Shown here: positions 20,525 through 32,221 of the stretch, one piece after another | Position numbering within the stretch: the first letter of the stretch is position 1 | Layout: the number at the start of each line of letters is the position of its first letter | Assembly (NCBI GenBank): GCA_038373885.1 | Contig: JAWZYV010011900.1 | Location: 330,664 to 394,663 of the forward strand | Direction: 5' to 3' | DNA length: 64,000 nt | DNA from: Cheiracanthium punctorium | Lineage: Eukaryota; Arthropoda; Arachnida; Araneae; Cheiracanthiidae | Notes under the pieces: model-generated | Told to the model about the DNA's origin: nothing | Database searches by the model: none | What the model saw: only the letters and a program-made list of their open reading frames with translations | Translations under genes and position numbers: made by a program

Positions 20525-20756
20525 CGCTTTGGAAGCGCAACCACTTCCGCAATGTCGAAGAAGTGCAGCCGTTTGCCATCGCACGATTTAACTACCAGGA
20601 AGACGGAGGTCGATCGAATCGTCCAGCGCGTGCCACAGAGCTCAGGAAATGTTTTTGGACGCTGCTGGCGGTGCGGCAACGGCTGCGCTTTTTCGACGTC
20701 GCAGTCGAAAGCGCAGCTCTCGTCGGGCAGTCTATCTAGCAGTCCTCCTTAAGTAT
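20525..20756. mobile_element. Diverged TTAA element related to family T1
   Basis: Flanked by TTAA (20521-20524 and 20757-20760). It contains a diverged version of the T1 interior (GCAGCCGTTTGCCATCGCACG, ACTACCAGGAAGACGG). It abuts the T1 copy at 20761, sharing one TTAA. Confidence 0.5.
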
Positions 20757-20760
20757 TTAA

Positions 20761-21420
20761 CCCCTTTAACGCGCAGGGTTCCCGCTCTGGGAACACCCAA
20801 CTCTGACGTTTTGACTGTAGCCAGCCACGAAGAATAGATTGGATTTCTATAAAAATAGTGGCGGGTGACATAGCTCCACCAGAATCCTTTACATTTTAAG
20901 CACGTCATTTCCCGTCAAAAAATGGTCACGATTATTTTTTTAAACAGCACTGACATCTGATGAAAAAAATGGAAGAATGCGAGAACAGCCGGATAGATGG
21001 CCCAATGCTGAAAAAAGGGCAGCCGTTGCCATCGCTCGACTTAACTACCGGAAAGATGGCGGACGATCGGAACGTTCATCGCGTGCCACAGATCGAGAGA
21101 CCCCTTTTTTGACGCAGCTGGCTGTGCCAGCTGTCAAAAAAATTGTCACGATTATTTTTAACAGCACTGACATCTGATGAAAAATGGAAGAATGAGAGAA
21201 CAGCTGGATAGATTGCCCAATGCTGAAAAAAGGGCAGCCGTTGCCATCGCTCGACTTAACTACCAGCAAGCACAGCCAGCTGCCGTCAAAAAAGGGTCTC
21301 TAGATTTGTGGCACACGATGAACGGTCCGATCGTCCGCCATCTTCCCGGTAGTTAAGTCGAGCGGTGGCAAAGGCTGCCCTTTTTTTCAGCATTGGGTAA
21401 GAGTTGCGCCTTAAAAGATT
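20761..21420. mobile_element. TTAA MITE family T1, long copy
   Basis: Begins after TTAA (20757-20760) with CCCCTTTAACGCGCAGG and the stem-loop (GGTTCCC / GGGAACAC). The right end is degraded (GAGTTGCGCCTTAAAAGATT), with no intact TTAA. The inside contains two inverted AATGCTGAAAAAA segments. It lies ~30 bp from the exon ending at 21451. Confidence 0.75.
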
Positions 21421-21450
21421 CAAAAGCTGAGTGGGGAATCGAGGCCTTAC

Positions 21451-21698
21451 CCCTATGATGATGATGTTGAGTAACCTGTCGAGGCTTGTGCGCTTGAAAA
21501 TGGTCTTCCCGCTGTTCTGCATGAGTTTCGTGTCCCTGCCGGCGAAAATGACGATGCCGTAGCACCACCGGGTGTTGCGCAGGACGCAACCCCTGTACAG
21601 GACCTTGTCGTTGTCCAGGGGGTAGGTCTCTCCCTCCCATCGCAGAGTCCCCTCGAAGCGACTCAGGTTGTTGTTGGGAGGCTCGCAGATGATGTCAC
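21451..21698 (-). CDS. ATP8B: ATP8B-type P4-ATPase, A-domain exon
   Basis: Codons 168-250. Begins GDIICEPPNNNLSRFEG, then VLYRGCVLRNTRWCYG, VIFAGRDTKLMQNSGK and FKRTSLDRLLN. These are highly conserved actuator-domain and linker motifs that point to the ATP8B subgroup. Acceptor attttccag/GT; donor ATAGGG/GTAAGG. The frame is intact. Confidence 0.95.
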
Positions 21699-21940
21699 CT
21701 GGAAAATGAAACCAAGAACAATAAGTCCTGTCGAGCACATATCGGTCATTAAAAACATTTTCAAACACAGCAGTCTTTTTTTTTTTTGCGCCAAATTTGG
21801 CGATGTACCGTCGTCAAACTTATCGAGGTTTCTGGTTTTGAATGTTTGACACGGGCGAGCACTTTTCGACAAAGAAACTTGACTAGAAGAAACTAGACTT
21901 CGACTTGATTTTGTAAAAGATTTTTTTTTTATTTATTTAC

Positions 21941-24014
21941 TAGCTGAAGTACCCGTTCTTCGCACGGGAATGAATGGACTTTTTGATATTACGATTTGTG
22001 GTGATTACTATTTATTGTAATAAAGAGATATAGCAAAATGGATATCGCATTATATTGTGTTCAATAACCATGCATACTGAATTTCAAGGCAATCGTTTGT
22101 ACGGTGCAGAAGGCCATGCGGCGTAGCGCAATCTAGTGGCGAGTTTTAGCAAAACGGATACGGCGAAAATATTCTTCGCATTCAGATATCGATGAATACG
22201 AAATTTCAGGACGATCGGCTGGACAGCCCTGAAGTTCATGTGTTGACGCGACATCTAACGCGAAACTCTTCCCCGTGTTCAAATATCTATGTATACCTAT
22301 TTTCATAGCGATCAGTTGCACAGTCAAGAAGTGATACACTGCAGCGCGATCTAGTGGTTAATTAAAGTAATGATTTGCTACAGTGCCGTCAAGTGGCGAG
22401 TTATAGCAAAATGGATAACGCCAAAATATTCTCATTGTTCAAATAGCTATGTATACTGATTTTCATAGCGACCGTTTGAATGGTCAAGAATTTGGCCTGC
22501 TGCAGCGTCATCTAGTGGCGAGTTAAAATAATAATGCATTGCAGTGCCATCTAGTGGTGAGTAACATCAAAAGGAACACAGTTAGAATATATTCTTCGTG
22601 CTGAAATGTGTAAGTATAAGAAATTTTATGCCGATCGGTCGAACGGTATAGAAGTTGATGCGTTGCATCGCCATTTAGCGGCAAGTTACAGCAAAATGGA
22701 TACTGAAAAATATTCTCCGTGTTCTAATATCAGCGTGTACCAAATTTCATCGAAATCGGTTGGACGATATTCGCATAGTAAACGGCTAAACGGAATAGAA
22801 TTCGACGTTCTGCTGCGCGACCTGGTGGCAAGTTAGAGGAAAACGGATAGCATAAAAAGCATCTCCATGATAAAAGACTTAGGTGAACCAAATTTCATAG
22901 TGCAACGATGCTCAACGGTGCTGGAGTTTTTCAACCTCATACACACATACCAACATTCATTTTTATCTATAACCAGTGCCATTATATATCCCAGTCTCAA
23001 ATAAAATACAGTTTCAAATTTAAGCCTCGCCAAAGTGCCAACATACGCCATTTTGCAAGCGTTTTTTCAGGAAATCATTCGAAGCATTGACTTAGCAGCA
23101 ATCAATAAGGGAAATGGTTCGACCACGAAAAAGTAAAGCAAGCCTTTATTTGAAAAGTGGAATCCCTTAATACAGCCGAATTTTTTAAAATTATCAACTA
23201 TAACGTGTTTTATTCATCGTTACTCCGATGTACTAAATGAGAAGATTTCAATTTTCTGAAATTTGGCGGAATTCCCCAACTTAAATCAATGTACTCCATT
23301 GGCGAGAATTCTGAAGTTAGATCGCTTGAAATCCCTTAATAACTGCATTATTTCTTCACGGATCATTAAAATTTAACGCTGTATTCTAATAAAACCTTTG
23401 CACTTGTTTTCAAAAATCTATTTCCTTAAGCTCTCAATAAATTGCGCCAAGCCGAAAACTGTGCAAACCGCTAGAACTCACTTACTCAAAATCGATATTT
23501 CAGCCACTTTATTTTTTCGCCAAACTAAAAAATTTTACACATTAGCCTCGGAAATCTTCAATTCTTATTGTTTTGCGTATAAAACATTTCATTCCTGCTC
23601 TGATTTCCCATGCACACGATATTATAATTTAAAAAAAAATAACCTTACGAATATAAACTAACAAAAAAAAATCATTATTATTCTTTTATTTTTACTTTGA
23701 GAATTTAAAACATTTTATTCGGCAAAATCGCCACACATGGCAACCACGATCCTTATTTCACACTTTTTTCACAACAATTACAGAAAGGGGTTACAATTAC
23801 GGAAAGCTTTTTGCGTGGAGAGCATAAAAAATCTCTTAAATTCCGGGAACGGGTGGACTTTCAAAGTTTTAAAGTGGACTACGATTTATTCTGTATTATT
23901 TTACATATCTGTGCTAAATTTCAGGCCGATAGGTCCATTTTTGTGGATTTGTATACGAATCAAATCCACAAACAAACAAACAAACAAACAGAATTTCATT
24001 TTTATTTATAAGAT
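21941..24014 (+). mobile_element. Dispersed element starting CTAGCTGAAGTACCCG
   Basis: It opens with TAGCTGAAGTACCCGTTCTT, a start shared with the copy at 57797. It ends with GATTTGTATACGAATC, (CAAA)n and a TTTTTATTTATAAGAT-like tail. The middle contains diverged ~120-bp units carrying CATCTAGTGGCGAG. No reverse transcriptase or transposase motif is visible. The class is not determined. Confidence 0.55.
22110..22840. repeat. Diverged ~120-bp tandem units
   Basis: Variants of ATCTAGTGGCGAGTTA followed by GCAAAATGGATA recur near 22130, 22254, 22390, 22511, 22672 and 22823, with GAAATTTCA...CGATCG between them. Spacing is irregular, so this is an old array inside the element. Confidence 0.6.
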
Positions 24015-24066
24015 AAGATTTTTCAACTTGCCGATTACGCATTGTCCACTACAACTGCCTGATTGC

Positions 24067-24222
24067 ATTGTGGCCATTTTATGATGGGGACACCGAGGGC
24101 TGCCAGCGTTACCCCCTATGAAGGGACGGACAGGTTAACACCCGTGCCCAAATTCGAACTCAGATCCAAGGCGTGATAGAATGGCTTTTAACTCACTACA
24201 CCAAATGGGCGGCTGCTTTGTT
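24067..24222 (-). mobile_element. tRNA-derived SINE, family S3
   Basis: On the minus strand: head GCCGCCCATTTGGTGTAGTG (box A region), then GAGTTCGAATTTG (box B). The body GGGGGTAACGCTGGCAGCC is like the other S3 copies. Confidence 0.6.
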
Positions 24223-24393
24223 GAAAAGTGTTAAGGCTGTAGTTCAAAGAAATAAAATCTGTTTCACGATACCAAAATAATTATACCAGAACTCGAAAAA
24301 AATTCAGGACGACTTGTAATAACCTGCACTACACACTGTATTAAAGTAAAAATTGTATATTTTCTGCTACTTTCAGAAAAAAAAAAATGTTAA

Positions 24394-24671
24394 CCCTCTA
24401 AGCACCAGAAACGTAAAATCCCATTCATTTAATTCCAAGTTACACTGCAATGCATCTATAGTTTAAATTATGTATAACACTCGTGTATCACTAAACATGG
24501 TTTGGTGTTAAAATTTGTAAGTAATGTATTAACTCATTTTTTAATAATTACAAATGTTCCTTTCAAAATTTCTTCAATAATTTTATTTTATTATAATTTT
24601 AAAGGAAGTATGCAAATTTTTCCTAGAAAACAACTTTACATTATTTGCCCATTTCCAAGACGCTCAGAGGG
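24394..24671. mobile_element. TTAA MITE family T3
   Basis: TTAA at 24390-24393 and 24672-24675. Ends are CCCTCTAAGCACC and the inverse of CCCTCTGAGCGTC. 278 bp, AT-rich interior, no coding content. Confidence 0.8.
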
Positions 24672-24675
24672 TTAA

Positions 24676-25220
24676 ACATGAAATTGCACAGCAATATTTT
24701 TTCGAAAAGTTTCACATTTAGAAAAATTTTCAATTTTTAGGAATTTTTTCTGAAGTTTTAACTGGTACAAGTTTATCGTTTATGCTAGTATATGGAACAC
24801 CTTTTTATAGAGACACCCCGAACAATTTTAAATTCCTTTCATAATTAGTTTATTTAAATTTATGTACCGAAATCGCATAATTTTTTTTTTTTCGAAATGT
24901 AATCTAACATGAAGATTAACTTGAGGGACAAACCAACTTCGGATTCTCCTGCGCAGCCTTTATACAGGGAAACCAGATAATTGTTGGACGCTTTATAAAA
25001 TTAATTTTAAAAAAAATTCTAAACACAGTAGCATTATAATGTAATTTCTAACTATTGCGTGCATGACAAAATGAATAGCTTTCAATATAAGATTCTATGG
25101 TGACTCGTACAACGTTAAACGATATTCGATTTCATTCCCAAGTATTTGCAAGCGTCTGAGGAGTTAGGGAATGAACAGCAGCTGTGATTCGATGCTTGTC
25201 CTGCCAGCCACGATATCGAA
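24676..25220. other. Unassigned intronic DNA
   Basis: AT-rich; no feature recognised. Confidence 0.4.
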
Positions 25221-25347
25221 CTAACGTCGACGTAGTTTAGACGCAATCATCGACGTTAGAAATCCTTGGATATGTCCACCTGTTTGCCCGTGGAAACAGG
25301 TGGACATATCCACCGTCTATAAATTCAGCGACTGAATTTATAGACGG
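25221..25347. repeat. Cluster of three short-loop hairpins
   Basis: Hairpin 1: arms CTAACGTCGA (25221-25230) and its inverse (25250-25259). Hairpin 2: perfect 19-bp arms 25267-25285 and 25294-25312 with an 8-nt loop. Hairpin 3: perfect 16-bp arms (CCGTCTATAAATTCAG, 25313-25328 and 25332-25347) with a 3-nt loop. Hairpins 2 and 3 abut without a spacer. Confidence 0.95.
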
Positions 25348-26167
25348 CGTATTAACCGCGAGGGGTGACCGTGAGAAATAACAATCTGGCTTTATTAAAA
25401 GAATGGAAAAGGGTGACCGCCCGGGGAGGAAATCCCCGATATTGGTCGAACACTCGTCGCTATAACGGCAAAGAGAGACAGATTCTCGTAATTCGTCCTT
25501 AAAATTCAGCTAAATTTAGCTCATATAAGGCTAATTTTGCGTTATACATCGTCGATTTGCTTCCATCAGGACAGAGAAAACCCGCTAATAGAAGTCGTTC
25601 CTTAAGACTTAGCAGAATCCTGACCGTTTATAAACCTAGTAATTATGCCGCAATTCCAGACATTTGGAGAATAGGCTGAGTTCTTGTACATTAGGACATG
25701 TAGGTCTGTAAAGAATATCTTTGACGTAACCCCTCATGAAAAATGTCCAAGTGGGTTCAATTCGGCGATCGAAGAGGACACTAACTGCGACTTATCCATC
25801 TGTTTGTGAAATATTGATTGAGCGGTAATACTGCGCAGACATTGACCAATATGGAAGTGAGTCGGCCTGTAGGAAAATCACATTGCCAAACCTTTGAAAC
25901 GGTCGCCATATCCACTAAGCTGTTCTGAATCTCTTGCCAAAGTCCGTGACACCTAGCTCCATCATCATATTTTTCTGTAAAAAAATACAGGAAACGAACA
26001 TCTAGCACTTTTGTAAGTCGGCCATCATTCAAATACCCGATTAGCACATACAGTTTTTCTTTAACTTAATATTGTAAAGTTCGCCCTATATTTTTATTAC
26101 GACAAACCCGTAAAAGCAGTGTTAAATACATTGAAGAAGAAACCCGCCATCAGAATACAATACTTAC
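25348..26167. other. Unassigned intronic DNA
   Basis: No supported gene or repeat boundary. The 88-codon minus-strand frame at 25781-26047 has no recognised motif. Confidence 0.4.
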
Positions 26168-26250
26168 CAGTAAATTTTGCGAAGAGGGCATTATCGTCGC
26201 CCATTTCTGCTGTCTCTGGAATAGCTTGTCGGCACTTCAGGTTTGTTTCG
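26168..26250 (-). CDS. ATP8B: ATP8B-type P4-ATPase, small A-domain exon
   Basis: Codons 140-168. With the last two bases of the upstream exon it completes DGETNLK, the P4-ATPase form of the actuator-domain dephosphorylation loop; the catalytic Glu lies in this exon. It continues CRQAIPETAEMGDDNALF. Acceptor tttcctcag/CG; donor ACTG/GTAAGT. Confidence 0.95.
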
Positions 26251-27500
26251 CTGAGGAAAGAGTAAAAAGCAGTTAAGGAGTTTAAACGTTGTCATTTGCA
26301 GAAGCAGTATTGTACAAAATAGAAAAATTAGTTGTTAGTTATTTGTCATTGAATTATTAAGAATAACTAAGGGCAAAGGCCCCCTAGACTCGCTACGCTC
26401 GCTTTTCGTATGAGACATTCGGCCCCTAATAAGGCTTATTCGTAAATAAGGCATAATTTTTACAAGCAAAACCCAGAGGTTGGATCAGTTTGAATGTTAC
26501 CGAGCTACACATGGCTTGGTTATTGCATGTTGCTTGGAACATAAAAAATTAAACTTCGCACTATTTTTAATTATGTGGAATGTAATCCATGGAACACCTT
26601 GCGTATTAGCCAATTATTGGCGAATTTTCATAATTTGGTGACTTGCGTATATGTATAGTTAATATTTAACTGTAAGAAAACAATACTTCGTATGTTTTCT
26701 TTGATAAAAACTATACGGAACAGCTAGGATAGCTTGCCACTAATGGCGACTTTTCATTATTTGGCGATTTACACATGCTCACAACCTATAATTACTGCTC
26801 ATTTAAGGTTCTCGGAAAACCGTTATCCATATACATAATCCTTTGCAGATTGGCGTATTTAGTACCACGAATTATCTCATCTCGCAGCACTGGCAAATAT
26901 CCAAAGTGTATTATAACTGCTATAATGGAACAGTTAACGCCACCAAATATTTCTACTGGTAGCAAATACGCCAGCTGGACCGAACCGGCTTTAAAATAAT
27001 CTGCATTTTAATTATTTTTCATTTTGGAAAAAACGAATAATCGCTAATTCTAAACTCATGTTGTCTAAACGAACTTACTATTTGAAAATTGTCAAATTCG
27101 TGTAACACACTTTGAGTTATTTATTTCATATACTTTTTAATTTGGCGTAAAAAGGGTGTAATTCTATTTCATATTTGTCAATTTCATACGCTTCTACATA
27201 CTTAGAATTGCTTCGTTTCAATGTAATGAATGATTTTATGCCAAATCTGGCAACCATTATGTTTTATTTTTTTCAGTTTTTTATTAATATCTTCTCAAAT
27301 AATTGGATGTTCAAAATTTAAGTCAGCTTATCAGGTTCCTCAGAATTTTCCAAATCCGTGGACATGTTTCTCGAAATTCAAATTCCTACGGTTTAGGAGA
27401 AGATAGACAAACAAGGTATTGGCATCGCCAGCAGCGGCCTTTCCTTTTTTTTTTTAAATAGAGAGACACCGTAGCTGACGAGATACGTAGGTAAATGGTT
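26251..27500. other. Unassigned intronic DNA
   Basis: AT-rich. A loose pair of GGCGA-TTT segments (26610-26770) suggests an old repeat, without clear ends. Confidence 0.4.
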
Positions 27501-27501
27501 T

Positions 27502-27642
27502 ACATTTTAGTCACACCCCTTTGCACCCGAAGAATCATGTGACCTAGAGGGTGTGATCATGTTAGTTTGGCTGTCTCATACTAACATGACAACCGCCGTT
27601 CGGTCATATGACTCTCAGGGTAAAGGGGTGTGACCAAAATGT
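27502..27642. mobile_element. Palindromic MITE, 141 bp
   Basis: Outer arms ACATTTTAGTCACACCCCTT and the inverse of ACATTTTGGTCACACCCCTT. Inner arms TCATGTTAG and CTAACATGA. Nearly the whole element folds on itself. No clear target duplication. Confidence 0.75.
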
Positions 27643-28097
27643 CAGCACCGTAGCCTGTGTATATCGCCAGCCACGGAATAACACAATGTGCCGTCACTAT
27701 AGAATTATATTGTACTAATTTTATTCAGCGGGCCGGTTTGATAAATGCGCTAAGCCAGTCGGCTGCACTGGTCTGCCGATAATAGCCAATTGTTAGTGGT
27801 TAAAATTAATAAAGAACTTTGTAAGTAGAGGCTAATTTACACCTTTCTTTTCTCTTTACTGCTTTGCTTTTGAACAGCACAAGGAAGTAAGAATGGCAAT
27901 AGGAATTTCATATTTTTAGGGATGTCGCCAGCATGGCGACAAAGCGACAATTGCCGCCAAATCGAAGTCAAGCGTCCCCGAAATAGTAAACATGGACGAC
28001 AGTTTTGTCGACTGAAACCATGGAAGAGTTCTTTCCGTCTTCCTTATATACAAATCGTTAATTTGGTTTACGTCCACTAATTATCCAAATTGAGTAC
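27643..28097. other. Unassigned intronic DNA
   Basis: Nothing recognised. Confidence 0.4.
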
Positions 28098-28101
28098 ATA
28101 T

Positions 28102-29002
28102 TGTTACGAATTTTTGGGGCCTCTGTTCTGGGTTTTAAAATAGTTCAAAAATTCGTATTCTACGCGTCAAATAGTTAAATTTTGCTTTTTATTGCATCAA
28201 AATCGGCCAACTAGAACCGGAGACACGGAGATTTTGGTTCCCCATTGTTTTCCTATGGCGGTTCTAGAAATCTCGAGAAATATTGGTCGTAGACCTTCGG
28301 TAACTTCACTTTTGGGGCCAAATTTGGTGATATTTCGCCAAAAGTCGCCAAGCTTGGTGACATTTTGGTTATTTGGCGCGATTTTCCCAATGGAGGCTGT
28401 AAAGTGACTTTCTCTGCATTAAAATCCCATAACAGGCTAATGATTCGGCTATATTTCTATGACGTAATCAAAACGCAATTGTTCGGGGACTCGTCAGAGA
28501 GGTCCCGAATTTTCTGGAATGCACGTAAGGAAAGTACAAAAGAACTGGGCTACCCCAGATCGAGTCCGTGTGGAGTGAGCTCCCGTCGAGAGTGGAACGA
28601 GCACTTCCGACGTGTACGGCGCTTTGTTCTGCGATAGAAGCGGTGTTTTCGCGCTTGTTTGCGAAGCTGATTTTTAAGTGCTGTGTGTAAATTTTTCATT
28701 TCCGTGTTTTAAGGGATTGCGTACGATATCCCTTGCCTATTTCCACTGAATTTTGCCTGTGGAAGTGTTTTATTTTGTGTGAAAATTACAGCATATGTGA
28801 AAGCTTCGGTACTAAGTGGACTGTTATACACGAGCTACTGCCCGCTAGTGCCTGTGAATTTTTTACAGCTGATTGTTCGACTAAGCTCTACAAGCAATAA
28901 AGTTGTGTTCCATCCTGACAAATGGACTCTTTACTAGAACTTTCTACACCAACTGGACTTTAGAACGACGAACCCAGGAAACAAGCAGACTATTCTGCAA
29001 CA
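28102..29002 (+). mobile_element. Solo LTR of a Gypsy-like element
   Basis: Starts TGTTACGAATTT and ends TTCTGCAACA (TG...CA), 901 bp, flanked by ATAT (28098-28101, 29003-29006). AATAAA at 28896-28901. There is no internal region on either side, so it arose by LTR-LTR recombination. Related to the LTR at 1-622; the region matching that copy's TATA box is diverged. Confidence 0.85.
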
Positions 29003-29094
29003 ATATGAACAACCGAGAATTTGAAATGTGTTGTGTTGTTTTTAACCGACGAAAAACGGAGGAGGTTCTCAAGTTGACGCGTATATATTTTTTT

Positions 29095-29420
29095 GTTTTA
29101 TGTATGATCACGCATAGCTTTTACAGAGTAATCCGATTTTGATAATTCTTTTTTTATTGGAAAGGGTATACCCCGAAGTTGGTCCCATAGAAATTTGGAA
29201 AAAATATTCCAACCCTAAGGGTAGGCAAACAGGGGATGATTGATTTTTCACTCACTGATTGTAATGTAAGAACACGCATGACTTTTTACAGAGTAGTCCG
29301 ATTTGGATAATTCTTTTTTATTGGACAGTGTATACCTCGAAATTGGTCCCATATAAATTTGGGGGAAAAATTCCTACCCTAAGGATGGGAAAATAGGGGT
29401 GATTTATTGTTCACTCACAG
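29095..29420. repeat. Tandem duplication, ~168-bp unit
   Basis: CACGCATAGCTTTTACAGAG (29109) and CACGCATGACTTTTTACAGAG (~29273) start two copies. Each continues through GATAATTCTTTTT and TTGGTCCCATA to CCCTAAGG. Confidence 0.75.
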
Positions 29421-30600
29421 ATTTTAATGCTGAGTTGTGTGTTACAAAGTAGACCTCTCTGCATTTCTGCTAAAGCTCGTTCATCGTGAGCGACGTGAGG
29501 AGAGCGCATTTTTTGGAATGTTAATGTTTATCGCTATGGAGATTTATAGCCACAAAAAATTATAAAATAAAAACTTTTTAACAAAAAAAATTAAACCTCC
29601 GAAAAACTAAAAAGCAAAAAATAATAAACCTTTTTTTAGTTAACCTTACTAACTAAGTTCTTAAACTAATGTAAGTATACCTAAGTAATTTTGAGTCGGT
29701 GCCAAACAATCAATGAACAAAGATCACTCAATTACCTTAAATTTAATGAAATAACCAAATCAAATTAACAATGCAACGTGAAATCTCCAGCGATAAACAT
29801 TAACATTCCAAAAAATGCACTCTCCGCACCTCGCTCACGATCAACGAGCTTTATCAGAAATGCAGAGATTGAGAGGTCTACTTTGTAATACACAACTCAG
29901 CATTAAAATCTGTGTGTGAACAATAAATTACCCCTATTAACAATTTAGATTTAGGCAATTTAGTGATCTTTGTTCATTGTTTGTTTGGCACCGACTCAAA
30001 ATTACTTAGGTATACTTACATTCATAGGCGCACCCACGGAGGGGGCTATGGGGGCTGAAGCTCCCCCTAAAGGTGGGAAATTAGAAGTGAAAAGTATTGA
30101 AAATTGAAAATTGTCACTAATGAGTTAAATGTTTTCTTTTTAAAAATTGTCTTCAAATTATTTCTAAATGTTTTCTTTTTAAAAATTGTCTCTTCAAATT
30201 ATTTCTAAAATACTTTTTACCAAAAAAAGATGTTAGTTTTTTTAATAAAAACTAACAGTTAGAGCATTAAACACGGTTAAGCTTGGTTACAACATCACTG
30301 AAAAGATCATATAATTATTTAATTCTAAAATGAGTTACATTGCTCGTGGGGTTGTGTTCTACGGGTAAGTCGACTGGCACAGAATATTTTGACGTTATAA
30401 GAGAGTTATAACTATAATTGAGGTCACTATAACCGAGTCCAGCAGTATTTGTAGCCCAGCCCCCCCTAAACTAAAATCCTGGGTGCGCCACTGCTTACAT
30501 TAGTTTAAGAACTTAGTTATTAAGGTTAATTGAAAAAGGTTTATTATTTTTTGCTTTTTAGTTTTTTTTTGTTATAAAGTTTTTATTGATAGTACAGATA
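29390..30600. repeat. Interleaved inverted repeats (A-B-A'-B')
   Basis: A (29390-29548) is inverted at 29783-29942. B (~29561-29735) is inverted at ~29955-30600, where a hAT-type MITE (30023-30493) interrupts it. The order A, B, inverse A, inverse B is not a simple palindrome. Confidence 0.8.
30023..30493. mobile_element. hAT-type MITE
   Basis: Exact 8-bp duplication CTTACATT (30015-30022, 30494-30501). Ends CATAGGCGCACCCACGG and the inverse of CAGTGGCGCACCCAGG. It splits the inverted B repeat. Confidence 0.85.
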
Positions 30601-30873
30601 CAAGTAATAATGTAATGAAAATCGAAATACGGCAATCGTAGCTTGTGTCTACCAGGTTTGTTCTTTAGACCACCAGTTGCTGGCCTTAGTGGTCTTTTCG
30701 GATAACCAAATTTTCAAACTTCGCTGGTGACTTTCCAACATATTTCGCTTTCCGGAAGCAAATGAGTGCCCCCCCCCCGAGCTTCGTTATCATGAAATAA
30801 CTTTAAAAACGTTGCACGAATATCACATTATCTCCTCTAAAAGTGAACAGGAGAGTCAATAAATATCTCTCAC

Positions 30874-30944
30874 CCATCCAGCTCAGCCGTCTCGATGTAA
30901 CAAAGTCCGTTCGGTTCACTCGAAGACAGCAAGATTAGATCTGC
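30874..30944 (-). CDS. ATP8B: ATP8B-type P4-ATPase, small exon before DGET
   Basis: Codons 117-140. ADLILLSSSEPNGLCY, then IETAELDG; the Gly codon is split with the next exon. Acceptor tttcgcag/GCA; donor GATGG/GTGAGA. Confidence 0.95.
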
Positions 30945-31112
30945 CTGCGAAAAGAGCCGTTAGAAAACAAAACAAAAACAAAACAAACAACAGATTCATG
31001 ATATGCTCAGTCAAGGCCGTAGCCGTTGGTGCGATCATGGGGGGGTTCGATTGTCCCCCCCCCTCCCCCTCCTCCCGAAATTTTAGTTGTTTTTTTTACT
31101 TGCGTTGATTAA

Positions 31113-31387
31113 CCCATTTATGCATAGTGTCCCTTTTTTGGGACGGCATTTTCGCTATTAGTCGAAAACGTTATTTATTTTTCCTAGCCTTTATTCATGG
31201 GTATTGAGCCTCAACTCTACAAAATATTTTAACATGCCCAGTAGGATGTTGATATTTCTATTTTTATGCATAATGATTTTAAAAGAAATCATCCCTTGTT
31301 CAAGAAGTTGACATCGGAAATTGATCTATTATTTCTGTTATCAGTAAAAATCGAAGAAAGTCGCAAAAATATCCAGGCACAAATGGG
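31113..31387. mobile_element. TTAA MITE family T2
   Basis: TTAA at 31109-31112 and 31388-31391. Ends CCCATTTATGC and the inverse of CCCATTTGTGC. A stem GTCCC / GGGAC lies just inside the left end, as in 7662-7930. Confidence 0.85.
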
Positions 31388-31393
31388 TTAAGG

Positions 31394-32092
31394 GGACAAG
31401 GGACGTTCAATATTCAAAGTTTTCAGTTTTGAATTTTTACTTGTAATCATATGTAAATTTGTTTAACGTAAAATCATAGTTGTTTAACATAACAGTTTGC
31501 ATCTATATTGAAATTAAAAATTAAAAAATAAATATTTTTTTTAAATGAAAACTTGATATTATTTTGAAAAAATACGCATTATTATTTTTCACTTAAAATA
31601 TCCCATGCGCATTCCAAATTAATAAAAAGCTATAATTTTTTTTAAGTATGCATTTGCATTATATATATGAACATATCTGCGCATTCATTTTTATGTGTGA
31701 CAAGGGTAAGCTTTATAGAAAAAATAAATTCATGTGAGATGTAGCATTTTCTTCGAATTTACACACTATTGTTACATTTAAATTCCTATATCTCTATTAA
31801 TTAACTTTTGTTTGAAAATTTAATGCGCAGTTTTGTTCATATATGCATTACAAGTACACTGTAAAAAAACAACAGCTTTTTATTAATTTGGAATGCGCAT
31901 GGGATATTTTGAAAAAAAATATTGAATGCGCGTTTTTTTCACAAAGATATTAATATATTTTTTAAAATAAGATTTAATTTTTTATTTTTAGTATTAATGT
32001 AAATGTAAGCCTTTTTGTGTTAAACATTTTTACGTATGATTGGAGACTAAAAATTAAGAAATGACAATTTTTAGTTTTAACGTCCCTTGTCC
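31394..32092. mobile_element. Foldback element, ~700 bp
   Basis: Inverted ends GGACAAGGGACGTT / AACGTCCCTTGTCC. The similarity continues inward (ATCATATGTAAATTTG versus its inverse; GCGCATTCCAAATTAATAAA versus its inverse), with the centre near 31740. No clean target duplication read. Confidence 0.7.
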
Positions 32093-32221
32093 ACTTAAAG
32101 TTGAGAAAAAAATTATCACTGTAGTATATCCCCCTCCTCCCCGATTCGGTTTTAGTGCCACATCTCCCCCCCCCCACACACACACACAACCGATTTTTTT
32201 TTTCTTCTGGCTACGGCCTTG

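Larger units (their letters stand above)
31012..32221. mobile_element. hAT-type element with nested MITEs
   Basis: Ends CAAGGCCGTAGCCG and the inverse of CAAGGCCGTAGCCAG. Flanking 8-mers TGCTCAGT (31004-31011) and TGCTCATT (32222-32229) match at 7 of 8. It contains the T2 MITE at 31113-31387 and a foldback element at 31394-32092. Poly-C/G runs mark its ends. Confidence 0.75.

Noticed and set aside
22110..22840. CRISPR-like direct repeats
   Set aside because: Repeats are diverged and irregularly spaced, and the context is eukaryotic transposon DNA.
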